Assembly: GCA_963665935.1 (NCBI GenBank) | Contig: OY762510.1 | Span: forward strand, 3,038,001 to 3,102,000 | DNA: 64,000 bases | Reading direction: 5' to 3' | DNA from: Syntrophus sp963665935 | GTDB taxonomy: Bacteria > Desulfobacterota > Syntrophia > Syntrophales > Syntrophaceae | Shown: in pieces, positions 8,396-17,078 of the stretch | How the letters are laid out: every line of letters begins with the position of its first letter | Numbering within the stretch: the first letter of the stretch is position 1 | Program-made: the position numbers and the translations under genes | The notes under the pieces: model-generated | Database searches by the model: none | Told to the model about the DNA's origin: nothing | What the model saw: the letters and a program-made list of their open reading frames with translations, nothing else

Positions 8396-11300
8396 TTGAA
8401 ACCCTTTGACCTTCTCAATGCCCCCCTTTCGGGGCGAAATCTTATTGAAGCCAATGCAGGCACGGGAAAGACCTATGCCATCAGCGGGCTTTTTCTGCGC
8501 CTTGTTGTGGAACGCGCCCTTCCGGTCAGCGAAATTCTCGTCCTCACCTATACCGTGGCTGCGACGGATGAACTGAAAGATCGGATACGGAAGATCCTCC
8601 GCAAGGCCCTCGATGCGCTGCGGCAAGGTGGGGCCGATGACCCCTTTCTTTCTTACTGGCGGGAGCGTTTAATTGCGGAAGGCAGGGCGGACCTGGCAAG
8701 GCGGCGACTGACAAACGCTCTCCGCGATTTCGATGAGGCATCCATCTTTACGATTCACAGTTTCTGTCAGCGCACCCTTCAGGAAAACGCCTTTGAAAGC
8801 TCGGTCACCTTCGATGCCGAATTGCTCACAGATTCAGAGAAAATCACGGACCGGCTTCTTCAGGATTTCTGGCGACGACACTTCTATGAAGCCCAGCCTG
8901 AACTGGCGGCGTACGCGTTAAACAGGGGGAACGATCTCGACAGGTATCGTGACTTTCTGCGTTCGATCGCCAATTTTCCGGATATCCAAATCATCCCGGA
9001 TCTGGAAGTGCCGGATCGCCGGCAACTCGATGGGGAAATCGAGCGCTTTCGTCAGGCGATGAATCTTGTGCGGGAGGGCTGGGAAACCTCACGGGAAACC
9101 ATTTTCCCTCTGCTCTGTAACGGCGCTCTCAAGGCCACTGTTTACAGCGCCGCCAAAACGGATCGTTACCGGGAAGAACTGGATGCCTTCCTGGAAAGCG
9201 GGTCCCCATGGTTCCCCCTGCCGGATGTTTTTGAGAACTTTACCGCCGGCAAACTGGCCCTTTCCTGCAAAAAGGGCGCAATCCCTCCGGAACATCCCTT
9301 TTTTGCTGCCTGCCAGCAGGCAATAGAACGAGGGACAAGCCTCGGTGAAAGATTCGACCGGTTTTTCCTTGCCTTGAAAAAGGAGCTGCTGGAGACGGTC
9401 CGCACCGAACTTCCGGCCCATAAGGCCAGCCGGAATGTCCTTTTCTTTGATGACCTTCTCCTTCGTCTGCGGGAAGCCCTTCGAAAACCTTCAGGCGTTC
9501 TTCTGGCGGACGCCGTTCGGAGAAAATACCAGGCCGCCTTGGTTGATGAATTCCAGGATACCGATCCCGTGCAGTATGAAATCCTGCGGACGGTATTTCT
9601 TCAAGGTCTACAGGACGAAGCGCAAAGGCCCCCGGTCTTTCTTATCGGAGATCCGAAGCAGGCGATCTACAGTTTCCGCGGGGCGGACATCTTTGCCTAC
9701 ATGACGGCGGCGAAGCAGGCGGACGTCACTTACACCCTCACGGAAAACTGGCGTTCCGCCACCGGGCTTATTGTCGCCGTCAATGCGCTCTTTTCCCGTC
9801 GACCGAATCCCTTTGTCTATGAAGACATCTCTTTTTCTGAAACAGCTGCGGCACCGGTCGCACTTAGAGAAAAGCTGGCTCTGGATGGGGAAGGGGAAGG
9901 AAAAAGAGCCCCCCTGCAACTCTGGATCGTTCCTGCAGACGAAAGAGACGGTTCAGGAAAACCGCTGGCGAAGGGCAGGGCGACCTCGCGGATACTTTCG
10001 GCCCTCTCGCAGGAGATCGCCCGATTGCTCGAGGCAGGAAGAAAAGGGGAGACGCGGATTGACGACCGGGGCATCGAAGCCGGAGATATGGCGGTCCTGG
10101 TTCGCTCCAACCGGGAGGCGCGACTAGTAAAGCAGGTCCTTTCGCAGACCAATATCCCCGCAGTCCTGCACAGCCGCGACAATCTCTTTGATTCCCCCGA
10201 TGCGGAAGACATGGAGCTCCTGCTGTGGGCACTGGAGTTGCCAAACGATGAGCGCCGTCTGGCGGCCGCCCTTTTAACGCCTTTTTTCGGGCTGACGATC
10301 GGCGATCTATACCGCCTGAAGAGCGATGAACGGCAGTGGGAGAACCGGCTCCGGGACTTTCGGGCCTACAATGCCCTCTGGCAGGAGGAAGGATTTATGC
10401 GGATGATGCGTTCCCTCCTCCGGCAGGAAGACGTCCGGGCACGCCTCCTGGCTCGACAGGATGGGGAGCGGCGTCTCACCAATGTACTCCACCTTGTGGA
10501 GGTTCTGCATTCTGAGAGCCTGGGAAAAAACCGGGGCATGCGAGGCCTCGTCCACTGGCTGGCAGAGCAGCGAAATCCGGCAAAGGGAAGATCGGATGCG
10601 CATCAGCTTCGGCTGGAAAGCGATGCCCATGCCGTGAGAATCGTCACCATCCACAGAAGCAAAGGACTGGAATATCCCCTGGTGTTCTGTCCATTTGCCT
10701 GGGAAGGGGCAAAAGAAGACCAGCGGCATGGAAGCCTCATCTATCACGGGGGCCGGGATCATGAGCTTCTGATCTGTGATATCGGCTCGCCTCCTCAACC
10801 CCTTTCACAACGACAGGCTTACCGGGAGGGCCTTGCGGAGCGGGTCCGGCTTCTTTATGTCGCCCTGACCCGGGCCAAACACCGCTGCTATCTGGTCTGG
10901 GGCCATTTCAACAAGGCGGAGGGTTCCGCCCCCGCCTATCTTCTTCATGACCGGAGTTCAACCTGGGCTGAGAACGATGGGGAAGGAATGGATTTTACCG
11001 GCGCTGCAGCCGGGAGGACTTATCGGGAGTTGAATTCCGATGACTTTTTGCGGGACCTGGAACAACTGTCCGCCTCTGCTGACGGATCGATCTCCGTTGA
11101 AAACCTTCCTGTTTCTCCACTCAACCGGCCTGTTGAAGAAACGCGTCCGGAAAGGGAACTCTCCTGCCGGAAGTTTACCCGTGAACTGGATCGGAATCGG
11201 AGATTTACGAGCTTTTCCTCCCTGGTTTTCGGCAGCTATCCCCTTCCTGAAAAGGGAGAGCGGGAATGGGAAGAGGAGACAAGGGCAGAGGCAGACACCG

Positions 11301-12091
11301 ACTGGAAGAAGCTCCCTGCCGGGACGTCAACGGGAAATCTCCTCCATGACTTTCTGGAGCACCTGGATTTTACCGAACAAAACGAGGACGTCCTCCACCG
11401 GCAGGCGGCTGAGACATTATCCGCACACGGCTTTGATCCCCGGTGGGAACGGGCCATGCTGGATTCCGCCAGAAATGTCCTGTCCGTTCCCCTGAGCGGA
11501 GGCGAGAAACGAACAACCTTTCGCCTGGCAGACATCGCCGGGGAGAACCGGGTCAGCGAACTGGGATTTTATTACCCCTTGAAGAGGTTGAGCAGGGAAA
11601 AACTTCATGGCCTTTTTCGGGACATTGCGAGACAGGATCCAGGGATTATTCCTGATTCCTGGGAGGTCGAAATGGGTCGCCTCTCTTTCAGCCCCGTCCA
11701 GGGGTGGCTGCGGGGCTTCATTGATCTCGTCTTTTCCGTCGATGGGCGATACTATCTTGTGGACTGGAAAACCAACTATCTGGGTCCCGATTCAGCATCC
11801 TATTCCCTCGCAGATCTGAAGTCGGTCATGGTCCGGAAACATTATATCCTGCAGTACCATCTCTATGCCCTAGCCCTCCATGCCTATCTGAAGCGGCGCT
11901 TACCCGGATACCAGGCGGAAAGTCACTTCGGCGGGGTCTATTACCTGTTCCTGAGGGGAATCGATCCAAACTCAGGGGCAGGTTCGGGGATCTACTTTGA
12001 CCGCCCCTCGGAGGCGCGGCTGACCGCCCTGTACAACGCCCTGATTGAGACGAATTCCGCGGAAGGGAGGTCTGCCGATGGAATCCGATGA
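8396..12091 (+). CDS. recB: exodeoxyribonuclease V subunit beta (RecB)
   Basis: RecB is the 3'-5' helicase and nuclease subunit of RecBCD. The 1231-residue protein has all UvrD-type motifs in order: Walker A EANAGTGKTYAI near residue 20, VDEFQDTDPVQ near 385, GDPKQAIYSFRGAD near 420, TIHRSKGLEYP near 755 and LLYVALTRAKHR near 820. The C-terminal nuclease domain has GFIDLVF and YYLVDWKTN, which give the metal-binding aspartates and lysine. Length is slightly above the 1180 residues of the E. coli protein. The first usable start is a TTG at 8396, as a stop lies in frame four codons upstream. The recD start overlaps its last codons by 14 bases. Confidence 0.95.
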   Translation: MKPFDLLNAPLSGRNLIEANAGTGKTYAISGLFLRLVVERALPVSEILVLTYTVAATDELKDRIRKILRKALDALRQGGADDPFLSYWRERLIAEGRADLARRRLTNALRDFDEASIFTIHSFCQRTLQENAFESSVTFDAELLTDSEKITDRLLQDFWRRHFYEAQPELAAYALNRGNDLDRYRDFLRSIANFPDIQIIPDLEVPDRRQLDGEIERFRQAMNLVREGWETSRETIFPLLCNGALKATVYSAAKTDRYREELDAFLESGSPWFPLPDVFENFTAGKLALSCKKGAIPPEHPFFAACQQAIERGTSLGERFDRFFLALKKELLETVRTELPAHKASRNVLFFDDLLLRLREALRKPSGVLLADAVRRKYQAALVDEFQDTDPVQYEILRTVFLQGLQDEAQRPPVFLIGDPKQAIYSFRGADIFAYMTAAKQADVTYTLTENWRSATGLIVAVNALFSRRPNPFVYEDISFSETAAAPVALREKLALDGEGEGKRAPLQLWIVPADERDGSGKPLAKGRATSRILSALSQEIARLLEAGRKGETRIDDRGIEAGDMAVLVRSNREARLVKQVLSQTNIPAVLHSRDNLFDSPDAEDMELLLWALELPNDERRLAAALLTPFFGLTIGDLYRLKSDERQWENRLRDFRAYNALWQEEGFMRMMRSLLRQEDVRARLLARQDGERRLTNVLHLVEVLHSESLGKNRGMRGLVHWLAEQRNPAKGRSDAHQLRLESDAHAVRIVTIHRSKGLEYPLVFCPFAWEGAKEDQRHGSLIYHGGRDHELLICDIGSPPQPLSQRQAYREGLAERVRLLYVALTRAKHRCYLVWGHFNKAEGSAPAYLLHDRSSTWAENDGEGMDFTGAAAGRTYRELNSDDFLRDLEQLSASADGSISVENLPVSPLNRPVEETRPERELSCRKFTRELDRNRRFTSFSSLVFGSYPLPEKGEREWEEETRAEADTDWKKLPAGTSTGNLLHDFLEHLDFTEQNEDVLHRQAAETLSAHGFDPRWERAMLDSARNVLSVPLSGGEKRTTFRLADIAGENRVSELGFYYPLKRLSREKLHGLFRDIARQDPGIIPDSWEVEMGRLSFSPVQGWLRGFIDLVFSVDGRYYLVDWKTNYLGPDSASYSLADLKSVMVRKHYILQYHLYALALHAYLKRRLPGYQAESHFGGVYYLFLRGIDPNSGAGSGIYFDRPSEARLTALYNALIETNSAEGRSADGIR

Positions 12092-14009
12092 GCGCTTCCT
12101 TCAAGTATTCTCCGATCTGGATCGGCACTTCGGACGGCTTATGGAAAAGTTTTCCGGGAGAAACAACCCTGCGGTTTTTCTGGCCGCCTCACTGACGAGC
12201 CGAAGTTGTCGAAAAGGGCATGTCTGCCTGGATCTGTCCGGGTGTGCGGGTAAGCCGGTTATTGCGGAAGTTCAGGAGGATGGTCCGGCCGATTTTATCC
12301 CGGACACTCCGGAGGGCCTTCTTCCCGTCTGCCCGTCTCTTTCCTCATGGCAAGAGATCCTGCGGGCCAGTCCGGTTGTGGGTCGGCCCGGAGAGTACAA
12401 ACCCCTTATCCTGGACGATGACGGACGGCTCTATTTATACCGCTACTGGTTTTATGAAGATCTTCTCATCCGATTCCTTGAAGGGTGTGCCGATTCCCAT
12501 AAGGAAACGGATTTCCGTGAGGCGGAGGAGACGGTATTCAACTGGCCGGAGCTGGAAGAAAGCCTGAATCGGGTTTTTCCGGGAGATTGGCCAACCAGCG
12601 AATATATCGGGAAAATATTTGAAAAACCCTTTCCCGATATGCAGAGGATTGCTGCCCTGGCGGTTCTGAGAAAACGGTTTGTCGTCATTTCCGGCAGTCC
12701 CGGAACGGGAAAGACCACGACGGCCGCCCGGATTCTCGTCCTGCTTCAGCAATTGAACAAAGGGCGCAAATTGCGCATCGCCCTGGCGGCTCCCACCGGA
12801 AAGGCGGCGATCCGGCTGGAAGAGGCCATGAAGAAAGCCTATGGGTCGTTCAGCCCCGATTTCCAGCCGGAGAAGGCCATGACGCTGCATAGGCTGCTGG
12901 GGGTTATTCCAGGTTCTCCCTATTTCCGCCACCGTCCGGACAATCCCCTGCCATATGATCTGGTGGTTGTGGATGAGGCTTCCATGGTGGATCTTCCCCT
13001 CATGGCCAAACTGGTTTCGGCCCTTGCCCCGGCATCGAGGCTTCTTCTCCTGGGGGATCGGGACCAACTGGCCTCGGTGGAGGCGGGGGCCGTGCTGGGT
13101 GATCTCTGTGGCCCCGGGGACGTAGCCTGCTTCTTTTCGCAGGCTTTTCTGGAGGATATCGGGAAAATAACGGGAGCACCTTTATCCTTCCCTGATGAGG
13201 TCCGATTGGAACCAGCGATTTCTTACTGCATCATTTTCCTGCGGAAAAATTACCGCTTTGATAAGGACAGCGGCATCGGACGACTCAGTTCAGCCGTCAA
13301 CCGGGGAGACTGCGCCGGCACCCTTGCAATTTTGAAGTCATCCCGTTTCGCCGACATCGACTGGCAGATTCTTCCCGAATCCGGGAAGCTTGGCACCGCC
13401 CTCAAAGCACGTTACCTTCCTTACTTGAAGGAGTATCTCCAAGCCGCAAGAAATCCTGATGATCTGGAAACACTCTTTGCCCTTTTTGAGCGAGTCCGAA
13501 TCATCTGTGCCCTACGTCGAGGCCCCTTCGGTGTTGTCGCCATCAATGCCCTGTTGGAAGATCTGCTGCAAGCGGACGGTCAGATCTCCGGAGAGAGGAT
13601 ATGGTATCCGGGGCGTCCCGTAATGATTACTCGCAATGATTACACCCTGGGACTCTTCAACGGGGATGTGGGCCTGACCCTTTCCGATCGGAACGACGGC
13701 GGGCTTTCCGTTTTCTTCCGCGACGCGGAAAAGGGATTTCGCCACTTTTCCCCCTTCCGGCTGCCGCAACACGAAACGGTTTACGCCATGACCGTTCACA
13801 AGAGCCAGGGATCTGAGTTTGACGAGGTCCTGATGATCCTCTCCGACACTGAAACGCCCCTTTTGACGCGGGAATTGATCTATACCGGGGCGACCAGGGC
13901 GAAGAAGCGCCTTTCCCTGTGGGGAAGGGAAGATATCCTGCAAAAAGCCGTTGCGCAACGCATTGCCCGCAGGTCTGGGCTGCAGAAGGCCATTTGGGAG
14001 TCCGACTAA
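12078..14009 (+). CDS. recD: exodeoxyribonuclease V subunit alpha (RecD)
   Basis: RecD is the 5'-3' helicase subunit of RecBCD. The Walker A motif (SGSPGTGKTTTA) is near residue 207. Walker B is seen as DLVVVDEASMVD, then LLGDRDQLASVEAG. The C-terminal motifs TVHKSQGSEF and YTGATRAKK complete the SF1B helicase set. I chose the ATG at 12078 because GAAGGGAGG lies seven bases upstream. This gives 643 residues, close to the 608 of E. coli. An ATG-less extension to 12045 is open but lies inside recB. The stop codon is the first part of a bidirectional hairpin that also ends the convergent gene. Confidence 0.93.
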   Translation: MESDERFLQVFSDLDRHFGRLMEKFSGRNNPAVFLAASLTSRSCRKGHVCLDLSGCAGKPVIAEVQEDGPADFIPDTPEGLLPVCPSLSSWQEILRASPVVGRPGEYKPLILDDDGRLYLYRYWFYEDLLIRFLEGCADSHKETDFREAEETVFNWPELEESLNRVFPGDWPTSEYIGKIFEKPFPDMQRIAALAVLRKRFVVISGSPGTGKTTTAARILVLLQQLNKGRKLRIALAAPTGKAAIRLEEAMKKAYGSFSPDFQPEKAMTLHRLLGVIPGSPYFRHRPDNPLPYDLVVVDEASMVDLPLMAKLVSALAPASRLLLLGDRDQLASVEAGAVLGDLCGPGDVACFFSQAFLEDIGKITGAPLSFPDEVRLEPAISYCIIFLRKNYRFDKDSGIGRLSSAVNRGDCAGTLAILKSSRFADIDWQILPESGKLGTALKARYLPYLKEYLQAARNPDDLETLFALFERVRIICALRRGPFGVVAINALLEDLLQADGQISGERIWYPGRPVMITRNDYTLGLFNGDVGLTLSDRNDGGLSVFFRDAEKGFRHFSPFRLPQHETVYAMTVHKSQGSEFDEVLMILSDTETPLLTRELIYTGATRAKKRLSLWGREDILQKAVAQRIARRSGLQKAIWESD

Positions 14010-14038
14010 AAAAAGGCAGAGTCCTTGCGAACTCTGCC
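14008..14038 (-). terminator. terminator of the first PEP-CTERM gene
   Basis: A perfect 8-base stem (GGCAGAGT, 14015-14022, and ACTCTGCC, 14031-14038) has a loop of eight bases. Seven A residues on the plus strand become a T run after the stem on the minus strand, so it works best for the minus-strand gene at 14067-14654. It may also stop transcription of recD. Confidence 0.75.
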
Positions 14039-14066
14039 TCTGCACTTGAAGAATTGAATCATATTA

Positions 14067-14654
14067 TTATTTGATGAATTTCCTTCTCAGTCCAACCAGA
14101 CCGATCAGACCGGGAACCATGAGGAATACAGACGGCGGGATAGGAACAACGGCCTCACTACGCCCGTAATATTCATTGCCACCGGGTTTATATACGAAGT
14201 CACCATTTGCATCTTCGACTACCCCGCCAAGATCGTTGAGGGTATGGGTGGCAATGTAAAGCTGGATCTTACCCCAGTCTACCCAACTGACATCGGTCTT
14301 CACACCTGGCTCAGGTATGAGTACGGGATCTGAGAGGAACCACATCTGATTTCCCTGGAAATACAGCGCATCCGAAAGATCCGTTTTACAAGGGCTTTCC
14401 CAGATACGGACCATTCCTGGAACCACATCCTCAGGCAAGGTGTACACGGCGCCCGTAATCGTGTATGCGGCTTCACCACCCAGTTCGACCGTTACATTTT
14501 CCTGAAAAGTTGCTCTAGTCAGAGCCCCACCATTCTGACTGTAAAGCCCGTTGCCGTACTCATCGAAATAGAACTTGAAACTAGCCTGTGCTGAAACCAT
14601 GCTGCCCAGCACAAAAACACTGATGAACAACACACTGACAATCCATTTTCTCAT
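14067..14654 (-). CDS. PEP-CTERM-type sorted surface protein
   Basis: The 195-residue protein has a classical signal peptide (MRKWIVSVLFISVFVLGSM, cut after AQA). It ends with a sorting tail: VPIPPS, then a hydrophobic helix and the basic end RRKFIK. This three-part tail is that of PEP-CTERM or related VPxP-CTERM proteins, which are cleaved by an exosortase and sent to the cell surface or to exopolysaccharide. No exosortase lies in the window. The mature part is beta-rich and without a family I know; it contains many tyrosines and asparagines. A GAGGGGG site precedes the ATG. It is transcribed alone, with its own terminator and a structured leader upstream. Confidence 0.75.
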   Translation of the reverse strand: MRKWIVSVLFISVFVLGSMVSAQASFKFYFDEYGNGLYSQNGGALTRATFQENVTVELGGEAAYTITGAVYTLPEDVVPGMVRIWESPCKTDLSDALYFQGNQMWFLSDPVLIPEPGVKTDVSWVDWGKIQLYIATHTLNDLGGVVEDANGDFVYKPGGNEYYGRSEAVVPIPPSVFLMVPGLIGLVGLRRKFIK

Positions 14655-14720
14655 CGTTCAATCCCCCTCATCGTTTTTTTCAGTTGGCTTTACTGAGAAG
14701 TTTCCTTTACTCGCTACATG

Positions 14721-14827
14721 AAAAGTAATCCCTGAAGATGCTCTGGTATCTTCACCCTTTACTCTTTAATCCTTCGGCATCAGCTTTTCCTGCTGCGAAC
14801 AACGGGACGCTGATTCTCACCTCCTTT
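14721..14827 (-). promoter_or_regulatory. structured leader upstream of the PEP-CTERM gene
   Basis: On the minus strand the untranslated region folds into a strong hairpin (14721-14766). It has an 8-base outer stem (AAGAGTAA with TTACTTTT, one G-U pair), a symmetric 5-by-5 internal loop (AGGGT against AGGGA) and a 6-base inner stem (GAAGAT with ATCTTC) closed by ACCAGAGC. Upstream on the same strand, ATCAGC and GCTGAT can pair around 24 bases (14779-14814). An AAAGGAGG motif lies at the 5' side without a start at a proper distance. The G-U pair would be an A-C mismatch on the plus strand, so the minus strand is the likely RNA. It does not match a riboswitch class I can name. Confidence 0.45.
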
Positions 14828-14990
14828 CTCGGTTTTTTTTCGACGATACTTCTGCTCCTGGATATTGGTCAATTAAAGCCGGAGTTTATAGATCCTTATC
14901 TTTTATGAAACATCATCCCATCATCTAATATTACTTGTTCTTTTAGCACCAGAGCAAGAAGGAATCAATACACACGATTCCGTATTTTAT

Positions 14991-15020
14991 CTAAGCAATT
15001 GTTAAATAATTACTGTTACA
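14991..15020 (+). repeat. left terminal inverted repeat of the IS
   Basis: It begins CTAAGCAATTG and pairs with 16255-16284 in inverted orientation. It also provides a possible -35 for the transposase promoter. Confidence 0.6.
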
Positions 15021-15041
15021 TAATTTATTCTGTGCTATAAA
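15013..15041 (+). promoter_or_regulatory. transposase promoter, extended -10
   Basis: TATAAA (15036-15041) is preceded by TGC, giving an extended -10. A poor -35 (CTGTTA, 15013-15018) lies 17 bases upstream and overlaps the left inverted repeat, as in many insertion sequences. The gene starts seven bases after the -10, so any transcript would have almost no leader. Confidence 0.3.
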
Positions 15042-15047
15042 ACTGAA

Positions 15048-16259
15048 ATGAGTAATTCTCAAATTGCAAAAAGATATCAACTGATTAAGTGGGCGCTTGA
15101 TGAACGCCTCCGACGCCTGATCTGCGCCGCCGAAGCCAAAACTCTTGGTCAGGGCGGCATTACAACTGTATCTGAAGCCACAGGGGTGTCTCGACGGGCA
15201 ATACATGCGGGTCTAAAAGAGCTTGAGTGTCGGAATCATGATGATAAATCATCAAGTTCGCGCATCAGGCGTCCTGGTGCAGGCAGAAAGAGGATTGCTG
15301 AAATTGACGCGACACTGCAGGCAGATCTTGATCTTTTGTTAAATCCCGTATCTCAGGGCAATCCTGATTCTCCTCTGCGCTGGACATGTAAGAGTCTAAG
15401 GACGTTGTCCAAAGAGCTTGGTGAAAAGGGACAAAAAATCAGTCATACCCACGTGGGAAAACTTCTTGTCATGCTGGGATATAGTTTACAGCTAAAAAAT
15501 AAAGCTCATGAAGGCCCCTGGCAAGCTGATAGGAACACCCAGTTTGAACATATCAATCAACGGGTTATTCATAGATTAGCTCAGGGAGAGCCTGTTGTTT
15601 CGGTTGACCTGAAGAAGAAGGAGCTGATCTCTCACTTTAAAAACAACGGTCAAAAGTGGTGCAGCACTGGGGAGCCTACCGGTGTAAAGCTGAATGAATT
15701 TATTAAAGAAGCTGACCTTGCCGATCTGTCTATAGGCTGCAACTTAGGTTCTAAAGATGGCTGGGTGAGTGTGGATGCCGATTTTGAAACCGCGGTATTT
15801 GCTGTGGAGGCCATTCGGCGATGGTGGCAAACTGCTGGAAGCAAAGCATATCCAAAAGCTGATGATTTGTTTATTGCAGCAGACAGCGATGGAAGCAATG
15901 ATGGTTATGTCAGATTGTGGAAACCGGAATTACAGCATTTGGCGGATGAGATCGGAATTCCGCTTCGAGTATGTCACTGTCCATCAGGAACAAGAAAATG
16001 GAACACGATTGAAGATCAGCCCTTTGCTTATTTCATAATGCATTGGCAAGGAAAAGCATTGATTGGTCATGACGTGGTGATAAGGCCGATCACCGGCAAG
16101 AAAACAAAAACAGAGATTGCGGCCAAGAGGAAATCCGGCAGGGTAAAAGATCCTGAAAGATCTGAAATCCTCGAAGATGAATGTGCATCGGTGAAGCTTG
16201 CTGTAGATGATTTTTATGAGCAATGGAATTACTCCATATTTCCAGAAAAATATCTGTAG
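15048..16259 (+). CDS. ISAzo13-family transposase
   Basis: This 403-residue protein matches the ISAzo13 group of DDE transposases: an N-terminal helix-turn-helix (VSEATGVSRRAI), then VSVDLKKKELI with the first aspartate at residue 187. The second aspartate is in AADSDGSN at residue 279, and the glutamate in WNTIED is at residue 322. Typical blocks GWVSVDADFETAVFAVEAI and AIRRWW are present. Two positions usually conserved differ: the family pattern ADGGGSN is ADSDGSN here, and the WNxIEHR block reads WNTIEDQ. The protein is full length, so these changes may be neutral or may weaken activity. It cuts and pastes the surrounding element. Confidence 0.88.
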   Translation: MSNSQIAKRYQLIKWALDERLRRLICAAEAKTLGQGGITTVSEATGVSRRAIHAGLKELECRNHDDKSSSSRIRRPGAGRKRIAEIDATLQADLDLLLNPVSQGNPDSPLRWTCKSLRTLSKELGEKGQKISHTHVGKLLVMLGYSLQLKNKAHEGPWQADRNTQFEHINQRVIHRLAQGEPVVSVDLKKKELISHFKNNGQKWCSTGEPTGVKLNEFIKEADLADLSIGCNLGSKDGWVSVDADFETAVFAVEAIRRWWQTAGSKAYPKADDLFIAADSDGSNDGYVRLWKPELQHLADEIGIPLRVCHCPSGTRKWNTIEDQPFAYFIMHWQGKALIGHDVVIRPITGKKTKTEIAAKRKSGRVKDPERSEILEDECASVKLAVDDFYEQWNYSIFPEKYL

Positions 16260-16284
16260 CAAGTAAACATTTACAGCTGCTAAG
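16255..16284 (-). repeat. right terminal inverted repeat of the IS
   Basis: Read on the minus strand it begins CTTAGCAGCTG and matches the left end with about five mismatches. It overlaps the transposase stop codon. Confidence 0.6.
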
Positions 16285-16362
16285 GATTAGGCGTAAGGAA
16301 ATCATGCCTTGACCTGTGCTTCATGCTGTCGCGATGGGATCAACGTGGTTCAGGGTGGGTAT

Positions 16363-16398
16363 AAAAAAGAACCAGGACCGTATCCGGTCCTGGTTCTT
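16363..16398 (-). terminator. terminator of the second PEP-CTERM gene
   Basis: A perfect 14-base stem (AAGAACCAGGACCG, 16367-16380, with its complement at 16385-16398) closes on the four-base loop TATC. Six A residues on the plus strand give a T run on the minus strand. It ends the gene at 16434-17078 and also shields the IS from that transcription. Confidence 0.85.
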
Positions 16399-16433
16399 AG
16401 TTGTAACATACTTGATTTGCAGGCAATTTACGC

Positions 16434-17078
16434 CTATTTTACAATTCTTCTTCTTAAAGCCGCCAGTCCTGCGAGACCGGAACCCAGAAACAGAATCGGC
16501 AAGGGAAGCGGAACCGGGGCCGCAGTCAGTTTAACGTTATCGAGGCCTTCGTTGTCACCGCCATTGATATATTCTCCCCGGATGTAGAGGGCGGTTACAT
16601 TGCTTAAAATCTCATCAAAGGTCTTTGACCCTGAAACGACAAAATTAGCCGAAGTCAGATCGACACTGTAGGTTGTCCAGGTGTTCAAGGCAGGTTGATG
16701 GACTGCCGTAGGATCCCAACTCATTGAGGATGATCCGTTATAGATGATCACTTCAACGCTGTCAAAATAGCTTCCGGATTTGTACAGTAAATTGATGTCA
16801 TAGGAAAGCGTTCCGCCTTTATAGGAGCTTAAATCGCCGAGGGCTGGAGAGACAAAATACCAAACATCTCCATGCCCCAGATCTTTTGCCCAGATATAAC
16901 CGTCAGGATTTCCTCCGGAGCTCTTCCATCCTTGGAAACTGGCATCAGCATACGTTGTCCACCCTTGTGTGTCTGCATCAAACGTGTACTCCAATGCTGC
17001 GTGAACTGGCACGCTCATCAGAAGAATACACAAAACGAAAACGGAAAAGACATACCTCCGAACAGCTTTACATTTCAT
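16434..17078 (-). CDS. PEP-CTERM-type sorted surface protein
   Basis: The ATG at 17078 follows AAGGAGG at a proper distance and gives 214 residues. The frame is open further upstream, but that part has no ribosome site. The protein begins with a signal peptide (YVFSVFVLCILLMSVPVHA). It then has a beta-sandwich-like core with FDADTQGWTTYADASFQGW at the front and GLDNVKL at the back. This resembles carbohydrate-binding or laminin-like domains often seen in PEP-CTERM proteins. It ends with PVPLPLP, a hydrophobic helix and LRRRIVK, the exosortase sorting tail. It shares only the tail with its neighbour across the IS. A very strong terminator follows. Confidence 0.78.
   Translation of the reverse strand: MKCKAVRRYVFSVFVLCILLMSVPVHAALEYTFDADTQGWTTYADASFQGWKSSGGNPDGYIWAKDLGHGDVWYFVSPALGDLSSYKGGTLSYDINLLYKSGSYFDSVEVIIYNGSSSMSWDPTAVHQPALNTWTTYSVDLTSANFVVSGSKTFDEILSNVTALYIRGEYINGGDNEGLDNVKLTAAPVPLPLPILFLGSGLAGLAALRRRIVK

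Larger units (their letters stand above)
14991..16284 (+). mobile_element. ISAzo13-like insertion sequence, complete
   Basis: The element is 1294 bases long with one transposase gene. The left end (14991-15020) and the inverted right end (16255-16284) match over 30 bases with about five mismatches and two single-base gaps. They share CTNAGCA, the central TAAAT and the inner TTACT. The transposase stop codon lies within the right repeat. I saw no clear target duplication outside the ends (left flank TTAT, right flank GATT), so the insertion may be old or the family may make none. It sits between two PEP-CTERM-type genes. Confidence 0.7.

Noticed and set aside
14752..14820. 22-codon leader peptide in the PEP-CTERM leader
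   Set aside because: The GTG start overlaps its SD motif and the next possible start is 17 bases away, so translation is unlikely; the RNA structure explains the sequence better.
14721..14827. Assignment of the leader to a known riboswitch (c-di-GMP or c-di-AMP)
   Set aside because: The conserved core motifs of those classes are missing.
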